Assembly: GCA_965197865.1 (NCBI GenBank)
Contig: CBDANZ010000001.1
Location: 124,001 to 188,000, forward strand
From: CBDANZ01 sp965197865
GTDB taxonomy: Bacteria; Acidobacteriota; Vicinamibacteria; Vicinamibacterales; CAVVIG01
Reading direction: 5' to 3'
DNA: 64,000 bases
Below, one piece after another: positions 9,494-20,022 of the stretch. Position 1 is the first letter of the stretch. The number at the start of each line of letters is the position of its first letter. A program made the position numbers and the translations under genes. Below the pieces are notes generated by a model. It saw only the letters and a list, made by a program, of their open reading frames with translations. It was not told the origin of the DNA and did not search any database.

Positions 9494-10477
9494 TTATAAA
9501 GGCTGTTCCTGCACTTCGATCGCCTTCTCGATCTTCTCGATGAAAAGCTTCCGCTGCGCGTCGATGGCGCCTCTCACCGTGCAGCCGGCAGCGTTCTTGT
9601 GCCCGCCGCCTCCCAGTGCCTTCGCGACGGCGCCGATGTCCACCGCGTCCTTCGAGCGGAGACTCACGCGGTACTCATCGCTTTCGATCTGCTTGAAGAA
9701 CACCACGGCCTGGATGTCCTTGACCGTCAGCGGCAGATTGATGAGGCCCTCGGTATCGTCGTAGGTCCCACCCGCCTCGCGCGCCATCTGGTGATCGAGA
9801 TACATGATGGCGATGCGTCCACTCGTGTCGAGCTGCATGGCGCTCAGCACCGATCCAAAGAGCTTCAGTCGGCCCACGTTGTTGCGGTCGTACACGTTGT
9901 GCGCAACCCTGACTGGATCGACGCCGGCTTCGAGCGCCTGCCTGCAGATATCGAACGTCTGCGGCGAGATCGCGGAATAGTGAAACGAGCCGGTGTCGGT
10001 GAGGATCGCGATATAGACGTGGGTCGCAATCTCGCCGACCAGCGGAGCTCCAAGCGCGCGGACGAGCTCGAACACCATCTCGCCGCACGCCGCCGCCGAA
10101 GCATCGAACCAGTTGATGTTGCCGTAGCCGGTATTGCCGGGGTGATGGTCGATGTTGATGACGAAGAAGCGATCGAGCCCGCTCACGCCCGTTCTGGCCA
10201 GATCGCCGCACTCCATGATAATGGCCGCGTCGAAGCGGCCCTCCACCCGGTCCGCTACCTCGATCTCGGAGACGCCCGGGAACTGCAGGAACGGTTCTGG
10301 TGCCCGATCGCTGTTGACGACGCGGACAGCCTTGCCGAGCGCGCGCAGCGCGTAGGCCATCGCGAGTTGGGACCCGATCGAGTCGCCGTCTGGTCGCGCG
10401 TGCGACGAGATGACGAAGCGTCGTCTCAAGTTGATCGCGTCGACAATCTGTTGGAGTTCTGCGGCGCTACTCGTCAT
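9494..10477 (-). CDS. nrnA: DHH-family phosphoesterase, NrnA-like (oligoribonuclease/pAp phosphatase)
   Basis: The family degrades short RNA oligonucleotides and dephosphorylates 3',5'-pAp. DHH-family motifs are clear: SSHARPDGDSIGSQLA near the N-terminus, INIDHHPGNTGYG in the middle, and the C-terminal DHHA1 glycine motif GGGGHKNAAG. The ATG at 10477 is preferred because it makes an 11-base overlap with the end of rbfA (translational coupling). An in-frame ATG at 10498 would add 7 residues. The product is 327 aa, typical for the family. Confidence 0.92.
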   Translation of the reverse strand: MTSSAAELQQIVDAINLRRRFVISSHARPDGDSIGSQLAMAYALRALGKAVRVVNSDRAPEPFLQFPGVSEIEVADRVEGRFDAAIIMECGDLARTGVSGLDRFFVINIDHHPGNTGYGNINWFDASAAACGEMVFELVRALGAPLVGEIATHVYIAILTDTGSFHYSAISPQTFDICRQALEAGVDPVRVAHNVYDRNNVGRLKLFGSVLSAMQLDTSGRIAIMYLDHQMAREAGGTYDDTEGLINLPLTVKDIQAVVFFKQIESDEYRVSLRSKDAVDIGAVAKALGGGGHKNAAGCTVRGAIDAQRKLFIEKIEKAIEVQEQPL

Positions 10478-10850
10478 CGCGGTCGGGCGTGTCGACATCG
10501 CCAGTATGAGCTTGCAGCTCGTGGAGGATCTGCTCGATCCGGTCCTGGCCGGCAATCGAGTCGTCGTAGATGAACCTGAGCTCGGGTGCGCGCTTCAGTC
10601 GGAGGCGGGAGCCAATCTGGCGGCGCAGAAATGGCGCGGCCCGCTCCAGGGCTCTGGCGGTCGACGCCTTCGCCTTGTCGTCTCCGAGGGCGGTGTAGAG
10701 CACGCGTGCCAATTGCAGGTCCGGGCTGACGCGGACGCGCGTGAGCGTCACAAACCCGATCCCCGGATCGTGGACCTCTCGCGCCAGCAAGGAAGCGAGC
10801 TCGCTGCGGACTTGATCGGCAACTCGATCGGGACGAGAGCCCTGAGACAT
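10467..10850 (-). CDS. rbfA: 30S ribosome-binding factor RbfA
   Basis: RbfA assists late maturation of the 30S subunit. The product is 127 aa from the ATG at 10850. It has the KH-like fold signature: RVADQVRSELASLLAREVHDPGIGFVTLTRVRVSPDL and the Arg-rich LRRQIGSRLRLKRAPELRF, followed by an acidic C-terminal tail. It overlaps nrnA by 11 bases and follows the DUF503 gene. Confidence 0.95.
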   Translation of the reverse strand: MSQGSRPDRVADQVRSELASLLAREVHDPGIGFVTLTRVRVSPDLQLARVLYTALGDDKAKASTARALERAAPFLRRQIGSRLRLKRAPELRFIYDDSIAGQDRIEQILHELQAHTGDVDTPDRDDE

Positions 10851-10864
10851 TGTGGAATGAGGAA

Positions 10865-11146
10865 CTACGTCAGGAACTCGATCCCCGTCCGCGTAATGAG
10901 TCCCGGCTCGACACGCTCGATTTCGTCGGCGGCGGCGGCCAGTTCGCGGTCGGCGTGGGCTTGATCCGTGCTGACTGTGACCAGGGCCAGCGCAGCACGC
11001 TGCCAGAGGTCCTGGTGCTCGACCTCCGACACCGCTACGTTGAACTTTCTTAACCGATCCTTCAGCCGCCGTAGCACCATGCGCTTGTCCTTCAGCGACT
11101 GCGCACCCGGCACGTGCAGCTCGATCGTCAAGAGGCCCACAATCAT
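10865..11146 (-). CDS. DUF503 (YlxP-like) protein
   Basis: A 93-aa protein with the family's IELHVPGAQSLKDKRMVLRRLKDRLRKFNVAVSEV core. Such proteins are almost always encoded between infB and rbfA, as here. The role is unproven; context points to ribosome assembly or RNA binding. Confidence 0.9.
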   Translation of the reverse strand: MIVGLLTIELHVPGAQSLKDKRMVLRRLKDRLRKFNVAVSEVEHQDLWQRAALALVTVSTDQAHADRELAAAADEIERVEPGLITRTGIEFLT

Positions 11147-11198
11147 GCTTGCATCGGCGCCGGCGCCTCACCCGCAGTGCGAATTGATGGCACGACAA

Positions 11199-13964
<2,766 letters not shown>

Positions 13965-13989
13965 GCTGCTAACCTCGTGCGGCTGTAGC

Positions 13990-14232
13990 GCGGCCCTTTG
14001 CGGGCCGCGTCGATTGGCGGGCCTGAAAGGCCCGCCCCACGTTTCGTCGGTCTGCCCTACCCTTGGTCGATCTGCTGTCGCGCGGCCCTTTCAGGGCCGC
14101 GTCGATCCGTGGGCCTGAAAGGCCCGCCCTAGGTTTCGCCGGTCTGCCCTACCCTTGGTCGATCTGCTGTCGCGCGGCCCTTTCAGGGCCGCGTCGATCC
14201 GTGGGCCTGAAAAGCCCGCCCTAGGTTTCGCC
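13990..14232. repeat. Three tandem 92-bp repeats, each with two palindromes, between nusA and infB
   Basis: Units start at 13990, 14082 and 14174, a constant 92-bp period. Each carries the palindrome GCGGCCCTTTCAGGGCCGC (the first unit is slightly changed) and a second hairpin built from GGGCCTGAAAGGCCCG. The third unit runs into the last codons and stop of nusA (14221). Because nusA and infB are transcribed together, the mRNA would contain up to six stem-loops. An exact reverse complement of the first palindrome occurs inside the MidA gene at 24138-24156. Confidence 0.9.
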
Positions 14233-15570
14233 GCTGTCGCCACGCGCGGTAGCGAGGATCGTTTCTGCGGTCTTGCCGTCGACGTCCGGGACCTCGGACA
14301 GCTGTTCAACGCTGGCAGCGGCGACAGCCTCGACCGTTTCATACCCGGCCTCTACCAGCTTGCGGATTGTCTCCTCGTCGACGCCGCCGAGCGTGTAGGG
14401 CAGCAGTCGCTCATCCGGCTCGCCTGAGGCCGGCGCCTCGGCGCCCTCCGCAGCGTCGCCGGGGCTGGACCCGACCTCGAGGTCTTCGAACTGGGCCTCA
14501 ACTTCGCGGCGCTTTTCCTCTTCGCTCTTGATGTCGATGCGCCACCCGGTGAGCTTGGCCGCCAGCCGGACGTTCTGGCCCTTCTTGCCGATGGCGAGCG
14601 ACAACTGCCTGTCCTCGACGATCACTTCCATGACCTTCTCGCGGTCGTCGACAATCGACACGCGCTGGACCTTCGCCGGGCTGAGCGCGTTGGTCACGAA
14701 GGCGATCAGGTCTTCCGACCACTCGACGATGTCGATCTTCTCGCCGCGGAGCTCGCGGATGATGGACTGCACGCGCGTGCCCTTCATGCCGACGCAAGCG
14801 CCGACCGGATCCACATCGCGCTCGCGCGAGTAGACGGCCACCTTGGCGCGGTCGCCAGCTTCGCGTACGGCGCCTCGAATCAGCACGGTTCCGTCGTAGA
14901 TCTCCGGCACTTCCTGCTCGAACAGTTTGATGAGGAGCGCGGGATCGGTGCGCGAAAGCACGATCTGCGGTCCCTTCGCGCTGCGGTTCACGCCGTTGAT
15001 GACCGTGCGGATCCGATCGGAGGGAGCGTAGCTTTCGGCCCGGGACTGCTCCTTGCGGGGTAGAACCGCCTCAATTCTGCCGATTTCCAGAATGATGTCG
15101 CCATTCTCGAAGCGCTTCACCGTGCCGTTGACTACGTCGCCGATGCGCTGGTTGTACTCGGCGAAGATGTTCTCGCGCTCGGCCTCCCGTACCTTCTGGA
15201 AGATGACCTGCTTGGCGGCCTGCGCCGCGATGCGTCCCAACACTTCGGTCGGCTTCGGGAACTCCATCTCATCGCCGAGCTCGATGTTGTTGGCCACTTG
15301 GTCGCCGTAGAGCTGCTGATACATCTGTCGCGCATCGTCGATGGCGATTTCGGTGGCCGGATCGACGACCTCCTGGACGATCTGCCTGAGGGCAAAGAGG
15401 TCCACCTGGCCGGTCTCGGTATTGAAGCGGGTCTTCAGATTTTCGCTGTTCTTGTAGTACTTCCGCGACGCGGTGGCGACGGCCTCTTCGATGGCGCTGA
15501 TGACGACATCGGGCTCGATGCCCTTTTCTTTCGCTAGTGCTTCAATCGTCTGTTGCAAGGGATTCGACAT
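14221..15570 (-). CDS. nusA: Transcription termination/antitermination factor NusA
   Basis: NusA binds RNA polymerase and RNA, affecting pausing, termination and rrn antitermination. The product is 449 aa: NusA N-terminal domain (1-~130), an S1 domain, two KH domains (including ACVGMKGTRVQSIIREL and SLAIGKKGQNVRLAAKLTGW), an acidic linker, and a single helix-hairpin-helix tail (LVEAGYETVEAVA...LSEVPDVDGKTAETIL). The final GET codons and stop fall inside the third tandem repeat, so the extreme C-terminus may be repeat-derived. It is downstream of rimP. Confidence 0.96.
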   Translation of the reverse strand: MSNPLQQTIEALAKEKGIEPDVVISAIEEAVATASRKYYKNSENLKTRFNTETGQVDLFALRQIVQEVVDPATEIAIDDARQMYQQLYGDQVANNIELGDEMEFPKPTEVLGRIAAQAAKQVIFQKVREAERENIFAEYNQRIGDVVNGTVKRFENGDIILEIGRIEAVLPRKEQSRAESYAPSDRIRTVINGVNRSAKGPQIVLSRTDPALLIKLFEQEVPEIYDGTVLIRGAVREAGDRAKVAVYSRERDVDPVGACVGMKGTRVQSIIRELRGEKIDIVEWSEDLIAFVTNALSPAKVQRVSIVDDREKVMEVIVEDRQLSLAIGKKGQNVRLAAKLTGWRIDIKSEEEKRREVEAQFEDLEVGSSPGDAAEGAEAPASGEPDERLLPYTLGGVDEETIRKLVEAGYETVEAVAAASVEQLSEVPDVDGKTAETILATARGDSGET

Positions 15571-15604
15571 ATCCAGCTTTCAACTGACCTCCGCCGGCGG
15601 TCGG

Positions 15605-16093
15605 TTAGAACTCCACTTCGAGGTTCGCGCGTGTGATCACGCCGTAGGGTACACGATGCCGGCGGCCGTCGTCGGTGTCGATGAGGATGTCATGGTCCTC
15701 GAGTCCGCAGAGCCGGCCCTTGAAATACGTCTGCCCGTCCACCGCTTCCCGCATCACGAGCTTGGCTCGCCGCCCGGTGAAGCGGCGGTATTCGTCGGCG
15801 TGACGCAGCGGCCGGTCGAGCCCCGGTGAGGAGACTTCCAGCGTGTACGAGGTCGGCACGACGTCCTCGACATCGAGCATCGCGTTCAGGTCGCGGCTAA
15901 CGTGCGCGCAGTCATCCACGCTCACGCTTTCCTCGGCGGTGACCGCCGGTCCAAGCCGATCGATCTGCACGCGAAGCACCATTCCGCTCGTCTCGCGACG
16001 GAATTGTACGTCGAAGATCTCCAGGCCGTAGGTGGCCGCGACGCGGGCGGCGATGCCCCGGACCTGCTCGACGACCCTAGGTTCACGCTGCAG
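15605..16093 (-). CDS. rimP: Ribosome maturation factor RimP
   Basis: RimP assists 30S assembly and classically heads the nusA-infB operon. The conserved body includes DVQFRRE, LEVSSPGLDRPL and the C-terminal SH3-like domain (RGRLCGLEDHDILIDTDDG). The first ATG in frame (15982) would remove about 37 conserved N-terminal residues (VRGIAARVAATYGLEIFDV). The frame stays open upstream but has no ATG, GTG or TTG. The coordinate given uses a CTG at 16093, giving 162 aa, the family length. Reading further upstream would run through the terminator at 16112-16133. The start is uncertain; the identity is not. Confidence 0.85.
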   Translation of the reverse strand: MQREPRVVEQVRGIAARVAATYGLEIFDVQFRRETSGMVLRVQIDRLGPAVTAEESVSVDDCAHVSRDLNAMLDVEDVVPTSYTLEVSSPGLDRPLRHADEYRRFTGRRAKLVMREAVDGQTYFKGRLCGLEDHDILIDTDDGRRHRVPYGVITRANLEVEF

Positions 16094-16111
16094 ATGAGGG
16101 TCCCAAAAACG

Positions 16112-16134
16112 AAAAAAGTGGGCACACGCCCACT
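16112..16134 (-). terminator. Rho-independent terminator after rimO
   Basis: On the minus strand, AGTGGGC pairs with GCCCACT around a GTGT loop, followed at once by six T (16112-16117). It lies 33 bases beyond the rimO stop and just ahead of rimP, so it separates the two transcription units. Confidence 0.85.
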
Positions 16135-16166
16135 CCGGTCCTCACACCCAGACTCAGAACAGTGCA

Positions 16167-17804
16167 TTATAGCACAGCTGGTCGCGCGATCAGATCGTAG
16201 TCGTGGGCGCCGACGATGTCGACCTCGGCAAATTCGCCGCCTTTGAAGCGGCACGGGTCGCACTCGGTCAGGTAGACAGCCGGATCGATATCAGGGGGCT
16301 GCGACCGAAGCCGGGTTTTGAGCACGAGGGCTTGGTCGCCGGTCGGGCCGTCCACGATCACGCGGACGCGCTCGCCGATGCGTGCCCGCTGCCGGGTCCG
16401 AACTAGGCGTTTTTGAAGGCTCATGACGCGATTCCGCCGCGCCGCCTTCGTTCGGGCTGGCACGTCGTTTGTCATCCCGTACGCCGACGTGCCCTCTTCA
16501 TGCGAGTACATAAAGACGCCGACGTGGTCGAAGCCGTGCTCCTTTACGAAGTCGCAGAGCTCATCGACGTCTGCGTCGGTCTCGCCCGGAAACCCAGCGA
16601 TAAATGTGGTGCGGAGCGCGACGCCGGGGACGCGACTGCGGATGCGATGAAGCAGTCGGTCGTAGTGCCGGCGCGTGCCCGGCCGCTTCATTCGTTTCAA
16701 GACCGCGTTCGAGGCGTGCTGCAGCGGAAGGTCGATGTACTCGTAGACCTTGTCGCACCCGGCCATCGCATCAAGCGTTCGGTCGTCGATCGTCGTGGGG
16801 TAAAGGTACAACAGCCGAATCCACTCGAGCCCCTCGACGGTGTTGAGCTCACCGAGCAGGTGGGCGAGTGCCCCGCGCTCCTGCCGGTCGATGCCATAGA
16901 AGGTCGTGTCCTGCGAAATCAACAGCAGTTCCTTCACGCCGCGCGCCGCCAGGGCGCGCGCCTCGCGGACGATGGAGCCGGACGGACGGCTGCGATAGGC
17001 GCCGCGCAAAGTGGGAATGATGCAGAAGGCGCACTTGTAATTGCAGCCTTCGGCGATCTTGAGGAACGCGTAGTGCGGCGGTGTGGAGAGCACACGAGGC
17101 GTGTCAGCGTCGTAAATGTAGCGCGGACGAGTGCTGGGTGCCGGGCTCTGCGTGCCTCGTACTGACTGTAGCGCCTGCGGCCATGCCGAGCCGCGGTCAA
17201 GCGAAGCCGCGGCGAGTACATCAGCGTGAGTTCGCGCTAGCAGTCCGTGGTGAAAGTCGGGCGCTGCACCGAGACGAGCGAGGCGCCTCGCGGGCAAGGC
17301 GCGACGACTGAGAATACCGCCTGTATTTGATGGAGGAGCAACGCAGGCCACGAGGATGCATCGCTCGTCGAATGCAGACGGACTTTCACCACGGACTGCT
17401 AGGGGTGGGGCCCCAGCGCCAGTGTAAAACGTGAGCGGCACGGCGTCGGGGTGGCCGTGTACGCCGGCGATCGCCCTGACAATTTCTCCGACCTCTCCCG
17501 TGCCCAGCACCGCGTCGATTTCAGGGATCTGGGCGACGATCTCATGACGATAGCGCTCCGCCAGGTAGCCGGTCACAATCAACCGGCGGCAGGCGCCGTC
17601 TTTCTTGTGCTTCGCCATCTCGAGGATAGCCTCGACCGATTCCTTCTTCGCCGAGTCGATGAACGCACACGTGTTGACAACGAGCGCGTCGGCGCCGGCC
17701 GGATCCTGCGTGAGCTCGTAGTCCGCCTGCCTCGCGAGTCCTAACATCACCTCCGAGTCGACGAGGTTCTTCGGACACCCGAGGGAGATGAGGCCAATTT
17801 TCAT
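16167..17804 (-). CDS. rimO: Ribosomal protein S12 methylthiotransferase RimO, with in-frame mobile insert and lost cysteine
   Basis: RimO adds a methylthio group to an aspartate of ribosomal protein S12 using two [4Fe-4S] clusters. The N-terminal MTTase domain has Cys10 (SLGCPKN) and Cys46 (VVNTCAF), but the third ligand position reads LIVTGYLAERY, with Tyr80 where family members have Cys. The radical-SAM motif CNYKCAFC (Cys254, 258, 261) and C-terminal TRAM domain are present. The protein is 545 aa against about 440 usually. Residues 135-189 are encoded by a 162-bp transposon-like insertion (54 codons, no stop). About 35 further non-conserved residues follow before RPRYIYDADTPRVLS. The frame is open, but activity is doubtful. 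MiaB is a less likely identity, since the context and SLGCPKN start fit RimO. Confidence 0.9.
   Translation of the reverse strand: MKIGLISLGCPKNLVDSEVMLGLARQADYELTQDPAGADALVVNTCAFIDSAKKESVEAILEMAKHKKDGACRRLIVTGYLAERYRHEIVAQIPEIDAVLGTGEVGEIVRAIAGVHGHPDAVPLTFYTGAGAPPLAVRGESPSAFDERCILVACVAPPSNTGGILSRRALPARRLARLGAAPDFHHGLLARTHADVLAAASLDRGSAWPQALQSVRGTQSPAPSTRPRYIYDADTPRVLSTPPHYAFLKIAEGCNYKCAFCIIPTLRGAYRSRPSGSIVREARALAARGVKELLLISQDTTFYGIDRQERGALAHLLGELNTVEGLEWIRLLYLYPTTIDDRTLDAMAGCDKVYEYIDLPLQHASNAVLKRMKRPGTRRHYDRLLHRIRSRVPGVALRTTFIAGFPGETDADVDELCDFVKEHGFDHVGVFMYSHEEGTSAYGMTNDVPARTKAARRNRVMSLQKRLVRTRQRARIGERVRVIVDGPTGDQALVLKTRLRSQPPDIDPAVYLTECDPCRFKGGEFAEVDIVGAHDYDLIARPAVL
17238..17401. mobile_element. 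MITE-like element, copy A, inside rimO
   Basis: The element is 164 bp including the TA at each end. The ends are perfect inverted repeats of 21 bp, beginning TAGCAGTCCGTGGTGAAAGT on the left and its reverse complement on the right. A TA at both ends suggests TA target duplication as in IS630/Tc1-mariner-type movement. There is no transposase. Net insertion is 162 bp, exactly 54 codons, and it reads open through rimO. Copy B (33074-33083 plus 34465-34618) differs at one base that I can see. Confidence 0.88.
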
Positions 17805-17837
17805 AGACGTTCCACGTTCTGCATTCTAGGTTCGTCC

Positions 17838-19130
17838 TCACGGATACAGCCTATATAACATGCGCGGATACGGAATCGTCTCACGCACGTGCTCGAGCTT
17901 GCAGATCCAGGCTACCATGCGCTCGATGCCCATACCGAAGCCGCCGTGCGGCACCGTGCCGTAGCGACGAAGGTCGAGGTACCACTCGAACGCGCCCTGT
18001 GGTAGGTCTCGATCCTTGATCCGCTGGAGCAGCAGATCAAGGTCTGCGAGACGCTCGCCACCCCCAATGATTTCGCCGTAGCCCTCCGGCGCCAGGACGT
18101 CGACACCCAGCGCGAGCTCCCCGCGCTCGGGATCCGGTCTCATGTAGAATGCCTTCAGCGCCACGGGATACCGATGGACCATGACCGGTCGATCGTGTTG
18201 TTCGGAAAGCGTCGTTTCGTCGGAACCGCCGAAGTCGCCGCCCCACTGGATGGGCAGACCTTTCGCCTGGAGCATCTTGATGGCGTCGTCGTAGGAAATC
18301 CGCGGAAAAGGCTTCCGGACGGATTCGAGGCTGGCCATCTGCCGCTCGAGAACCTCGAGCTCGCGCCGGCGCTTGTCAAGCACGCGCGCCACAACCGCGA
18401 CGACGAGGTCTTCTGCGAGATTCATCACGTCGTTCAGGTCGGCGTACGCCATCTCGGGCTCGGCCATCCAGAATTCGGTGAGGTGGCGGCGTGTCTTCGA
18501 CTTTTCCGCTCGGAACGTCGGGCCGAAGCAGTACACGCGGCCGAGCGCCATCGCGTTGGCTTCGTTATAGAGCTGCCCGCTCTGCGTGAGATACGCGGTC
18601 TGATCTTCGAAGTACTGCGCTGGGAAGAGCGTCGTTGTGCCCTCACAGGCCGCCGGCGTGAAGATCGGCGTGTCGGCCAGGATGAAGTCGCGCTGGTTAA
18701 GGAAGTCTCGCACCGCGCTGATGATCTCGTGCCGCACGCGGAGAATCGCCTGCTGGCGCTCGCTGCGGATCCACAGGTGGCGCCGGTCCAGGAGGTAGTC
18801 GACCCCGTGCTCCTTAGGCGTGATGGGGTACTCGCGTGAGAAACCGACGACCTCCATATTCTTCACATCAATCTCGTAGCCGCTCGGCGCACGTGTGTCG
18901 GCACGAGCCATACCGGTCACGATCACCGAGGTTTCCTGCGACAGATGGTCGGCGGTCTTGAACGGCTTGTCGCCGACAGAGGTCTTCGACATCACCGCCT
19001 GGATGAATCCGGTGCCGTCGCGCAGGATCAGGAAATGAATCTTCCCGCTCGACCGACGGTTGTGCAGCCATCCCTTGATGGTGACCTCTTCGCCCTCGTG
19101 CTTGCCGATGTCTTCGATGTAGACGTGCAT
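17838..19130 (-). CDS. asnS: Asparaginyl-tRNA synthetase
   Basis: The class II synthetase charges tRNA-Asn in the cytoplasm. The product is 430 aa with an N-terminal OB-fold anticodon-binding domain (about 1-105) and a catalytic domain with motif 2 (FGPTFRAEKSKTRRHLTEFWM) and motif 3 (GFGMGIERMVAWI). AsnS is favoured over AspS because of FRAEKSKTRRHLTEFWMAEPEMA and the short length. Alone in its transcription direction between rimO and the isomerase gene. A full gatCAB also lies in this window, but in the part that appears to come from another organism. Confidence 0.95.
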   Translation of the reverse strand: MHVYIEDIGKHEGEEVTIKGWLHNRRSSGKIHFLILRDGTGFIQAVMSKTSVGDKPFKTADHLSQETSVIVTGMARADTRAPSGYEIDVKNMEVVGFSREYPITPKEHGVDYLLDRRHLWIRSERQQAILRVRHEIISAVRDFLNQRDFILADTPIFTPAACEGTTTLFPAQYFEDQTAYLTQSGQLYNEANAMALGRVYCFGPTFRAEKSKTRRHLTEFWMAEPEMAYADLNDVMNLAEDLVVAVVARVLDKRRRELEVLERQMASLESVRKPFPRISYDDAIKMLQAKGLPIQWGGDFGGSDETTLSEQHDRPVMVHRYPVALKAFYMRPDPERGELALGVDVLAPEGYGEIIGGGERLADLDLLLQRIKDRDLPQGAFEWYLDLRRYGTVPHGGFGMGIERMVAWICKLEHVRETIPYPRMLYRLYP

Positions 19131-19156
19131 ATCAGTCGTCAGCCATCTGTCATCAA

Positions 19157-20017
19157 TCAGGCCAGGAGGCTCTCGATATGCTGGCGCGCTTTCTGTGCCT
19201 TCTGCAACGTGGTCTTCGTGGATCCGTGGGCCACGATCTCCAAGAGGAGCGTGCCGTCGTAGCCCACCTTCTGGACCGCGGTCAGCGCCGCCGGCCAGTC
19301 AATCGTGCCGTCAAACGGTACGAGGTGATCGTCGGTCCGTCCGCGATTATCGTGCACGTGCGTCGTCACCAAGTGCTCCGACACGGTCTCGATCGCGTCG
19401 ACGAGATCGCCGTTCATGTGCGCGTGACCGAAATCGAGACAGATCCCGACTTCGCTGTCCTCGAGCACTGTTTCGATGAAATGCACCAGCGAAGCCGGCC
19501 GAGACAACTCGTTTGGGATCACCTCCAGCGCCAGGCGAACCCCCAGCGGTGCGGCGATCCGGCCGAGTTCGTCGATGCTGCGCCGCGCTGCGTCGCGGCT
19601 GTTGTCGGCTGCCGACCGCTGCTGCGAGCGAGTCAGCCCGATGTGCACGACGAGTACGGCAAACGGGATGCGGCGCGCGATCTGGAGCGCCCGCTCCGTT
19701 TCGTCCATCGCGCGAGCGCGAATTTCCGTCTCCGAACTCGCCAGCGTCAGCGGCGGGCCCCAGCGCCCCCACCTGAAACTCTCCCCGATCGGCGCGTGCA
19801 CGCCGTGGAGCTCGAGGCCGGCTTCTGCGAGCCACTGCTGCAGATTCGCCACCTCCTCGGGGTTCTGATAGTCGAAGTGCGTTCGCGTGGCGAAGACCTC
19901 AACCCTCTGGAACCCGTGCGCGCTAATCTCGAGGAAATGCTCCCGGCTCAGCCGGTAATTGTGGTACAGGTGCGTCGAGAGGCCGAACGGCCGGTTCTTG
20001 ACCACGGGGCGAACCAC
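19157..20017 (-). CDS. Sugar phosphate isomerase/epimerase-like TIM-barrel protein
   Basis: A 286-aa protein of the xylose-isomerase-like/AP endonuclease 2 superfamily. Visible features are the start GLSTHLYHNYRLSREHFLEIS, ALEVIPNELSRP (metal-ligand Glu), GICLDFGHAHM (Asp/His), TTHVHDNRGRTDDHLVPFDG and the final LLLEIVAHGS. The substrate cannot be told from the sequence. The GTG start at 20017 is 5 bases past the stop of the kinase gene, so it belongs to the same operon as amgK and murU. Confidence 0.85.
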   Translation of the reverse strand: MVRPVVKNRPFGLSTHLYHNYRLSREHFLEISAHGFQRVEVFATRTHFDYQNPEEVANLQQWLAEAGLELHGVHAPIGESFRWGRWGPPLTLASSETEIRARAMDETERALQIARRIPFAVLVVHIGLTRSQQRSAADNSRDAARRSIDELGRIAAPLGVRLALEVIPNELSRPASLVHFIETVLEDSEVGICLDFGHAHMNGDLVDAIETVSEHLVTTHVHDNRGRTDDHLVPFDGTIDWPAALTAVQKVGYDGTLLLEIVAHGSTKTTLQKAQKARQHIESLLA

Positions 20018-20022
20018 TAATT

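Noticed and set aside
13990..14232. CRISPR array
   Set aside because: The units are 92 bp and repeated throughout, with no unique spacers, only three copies and no cas genes.
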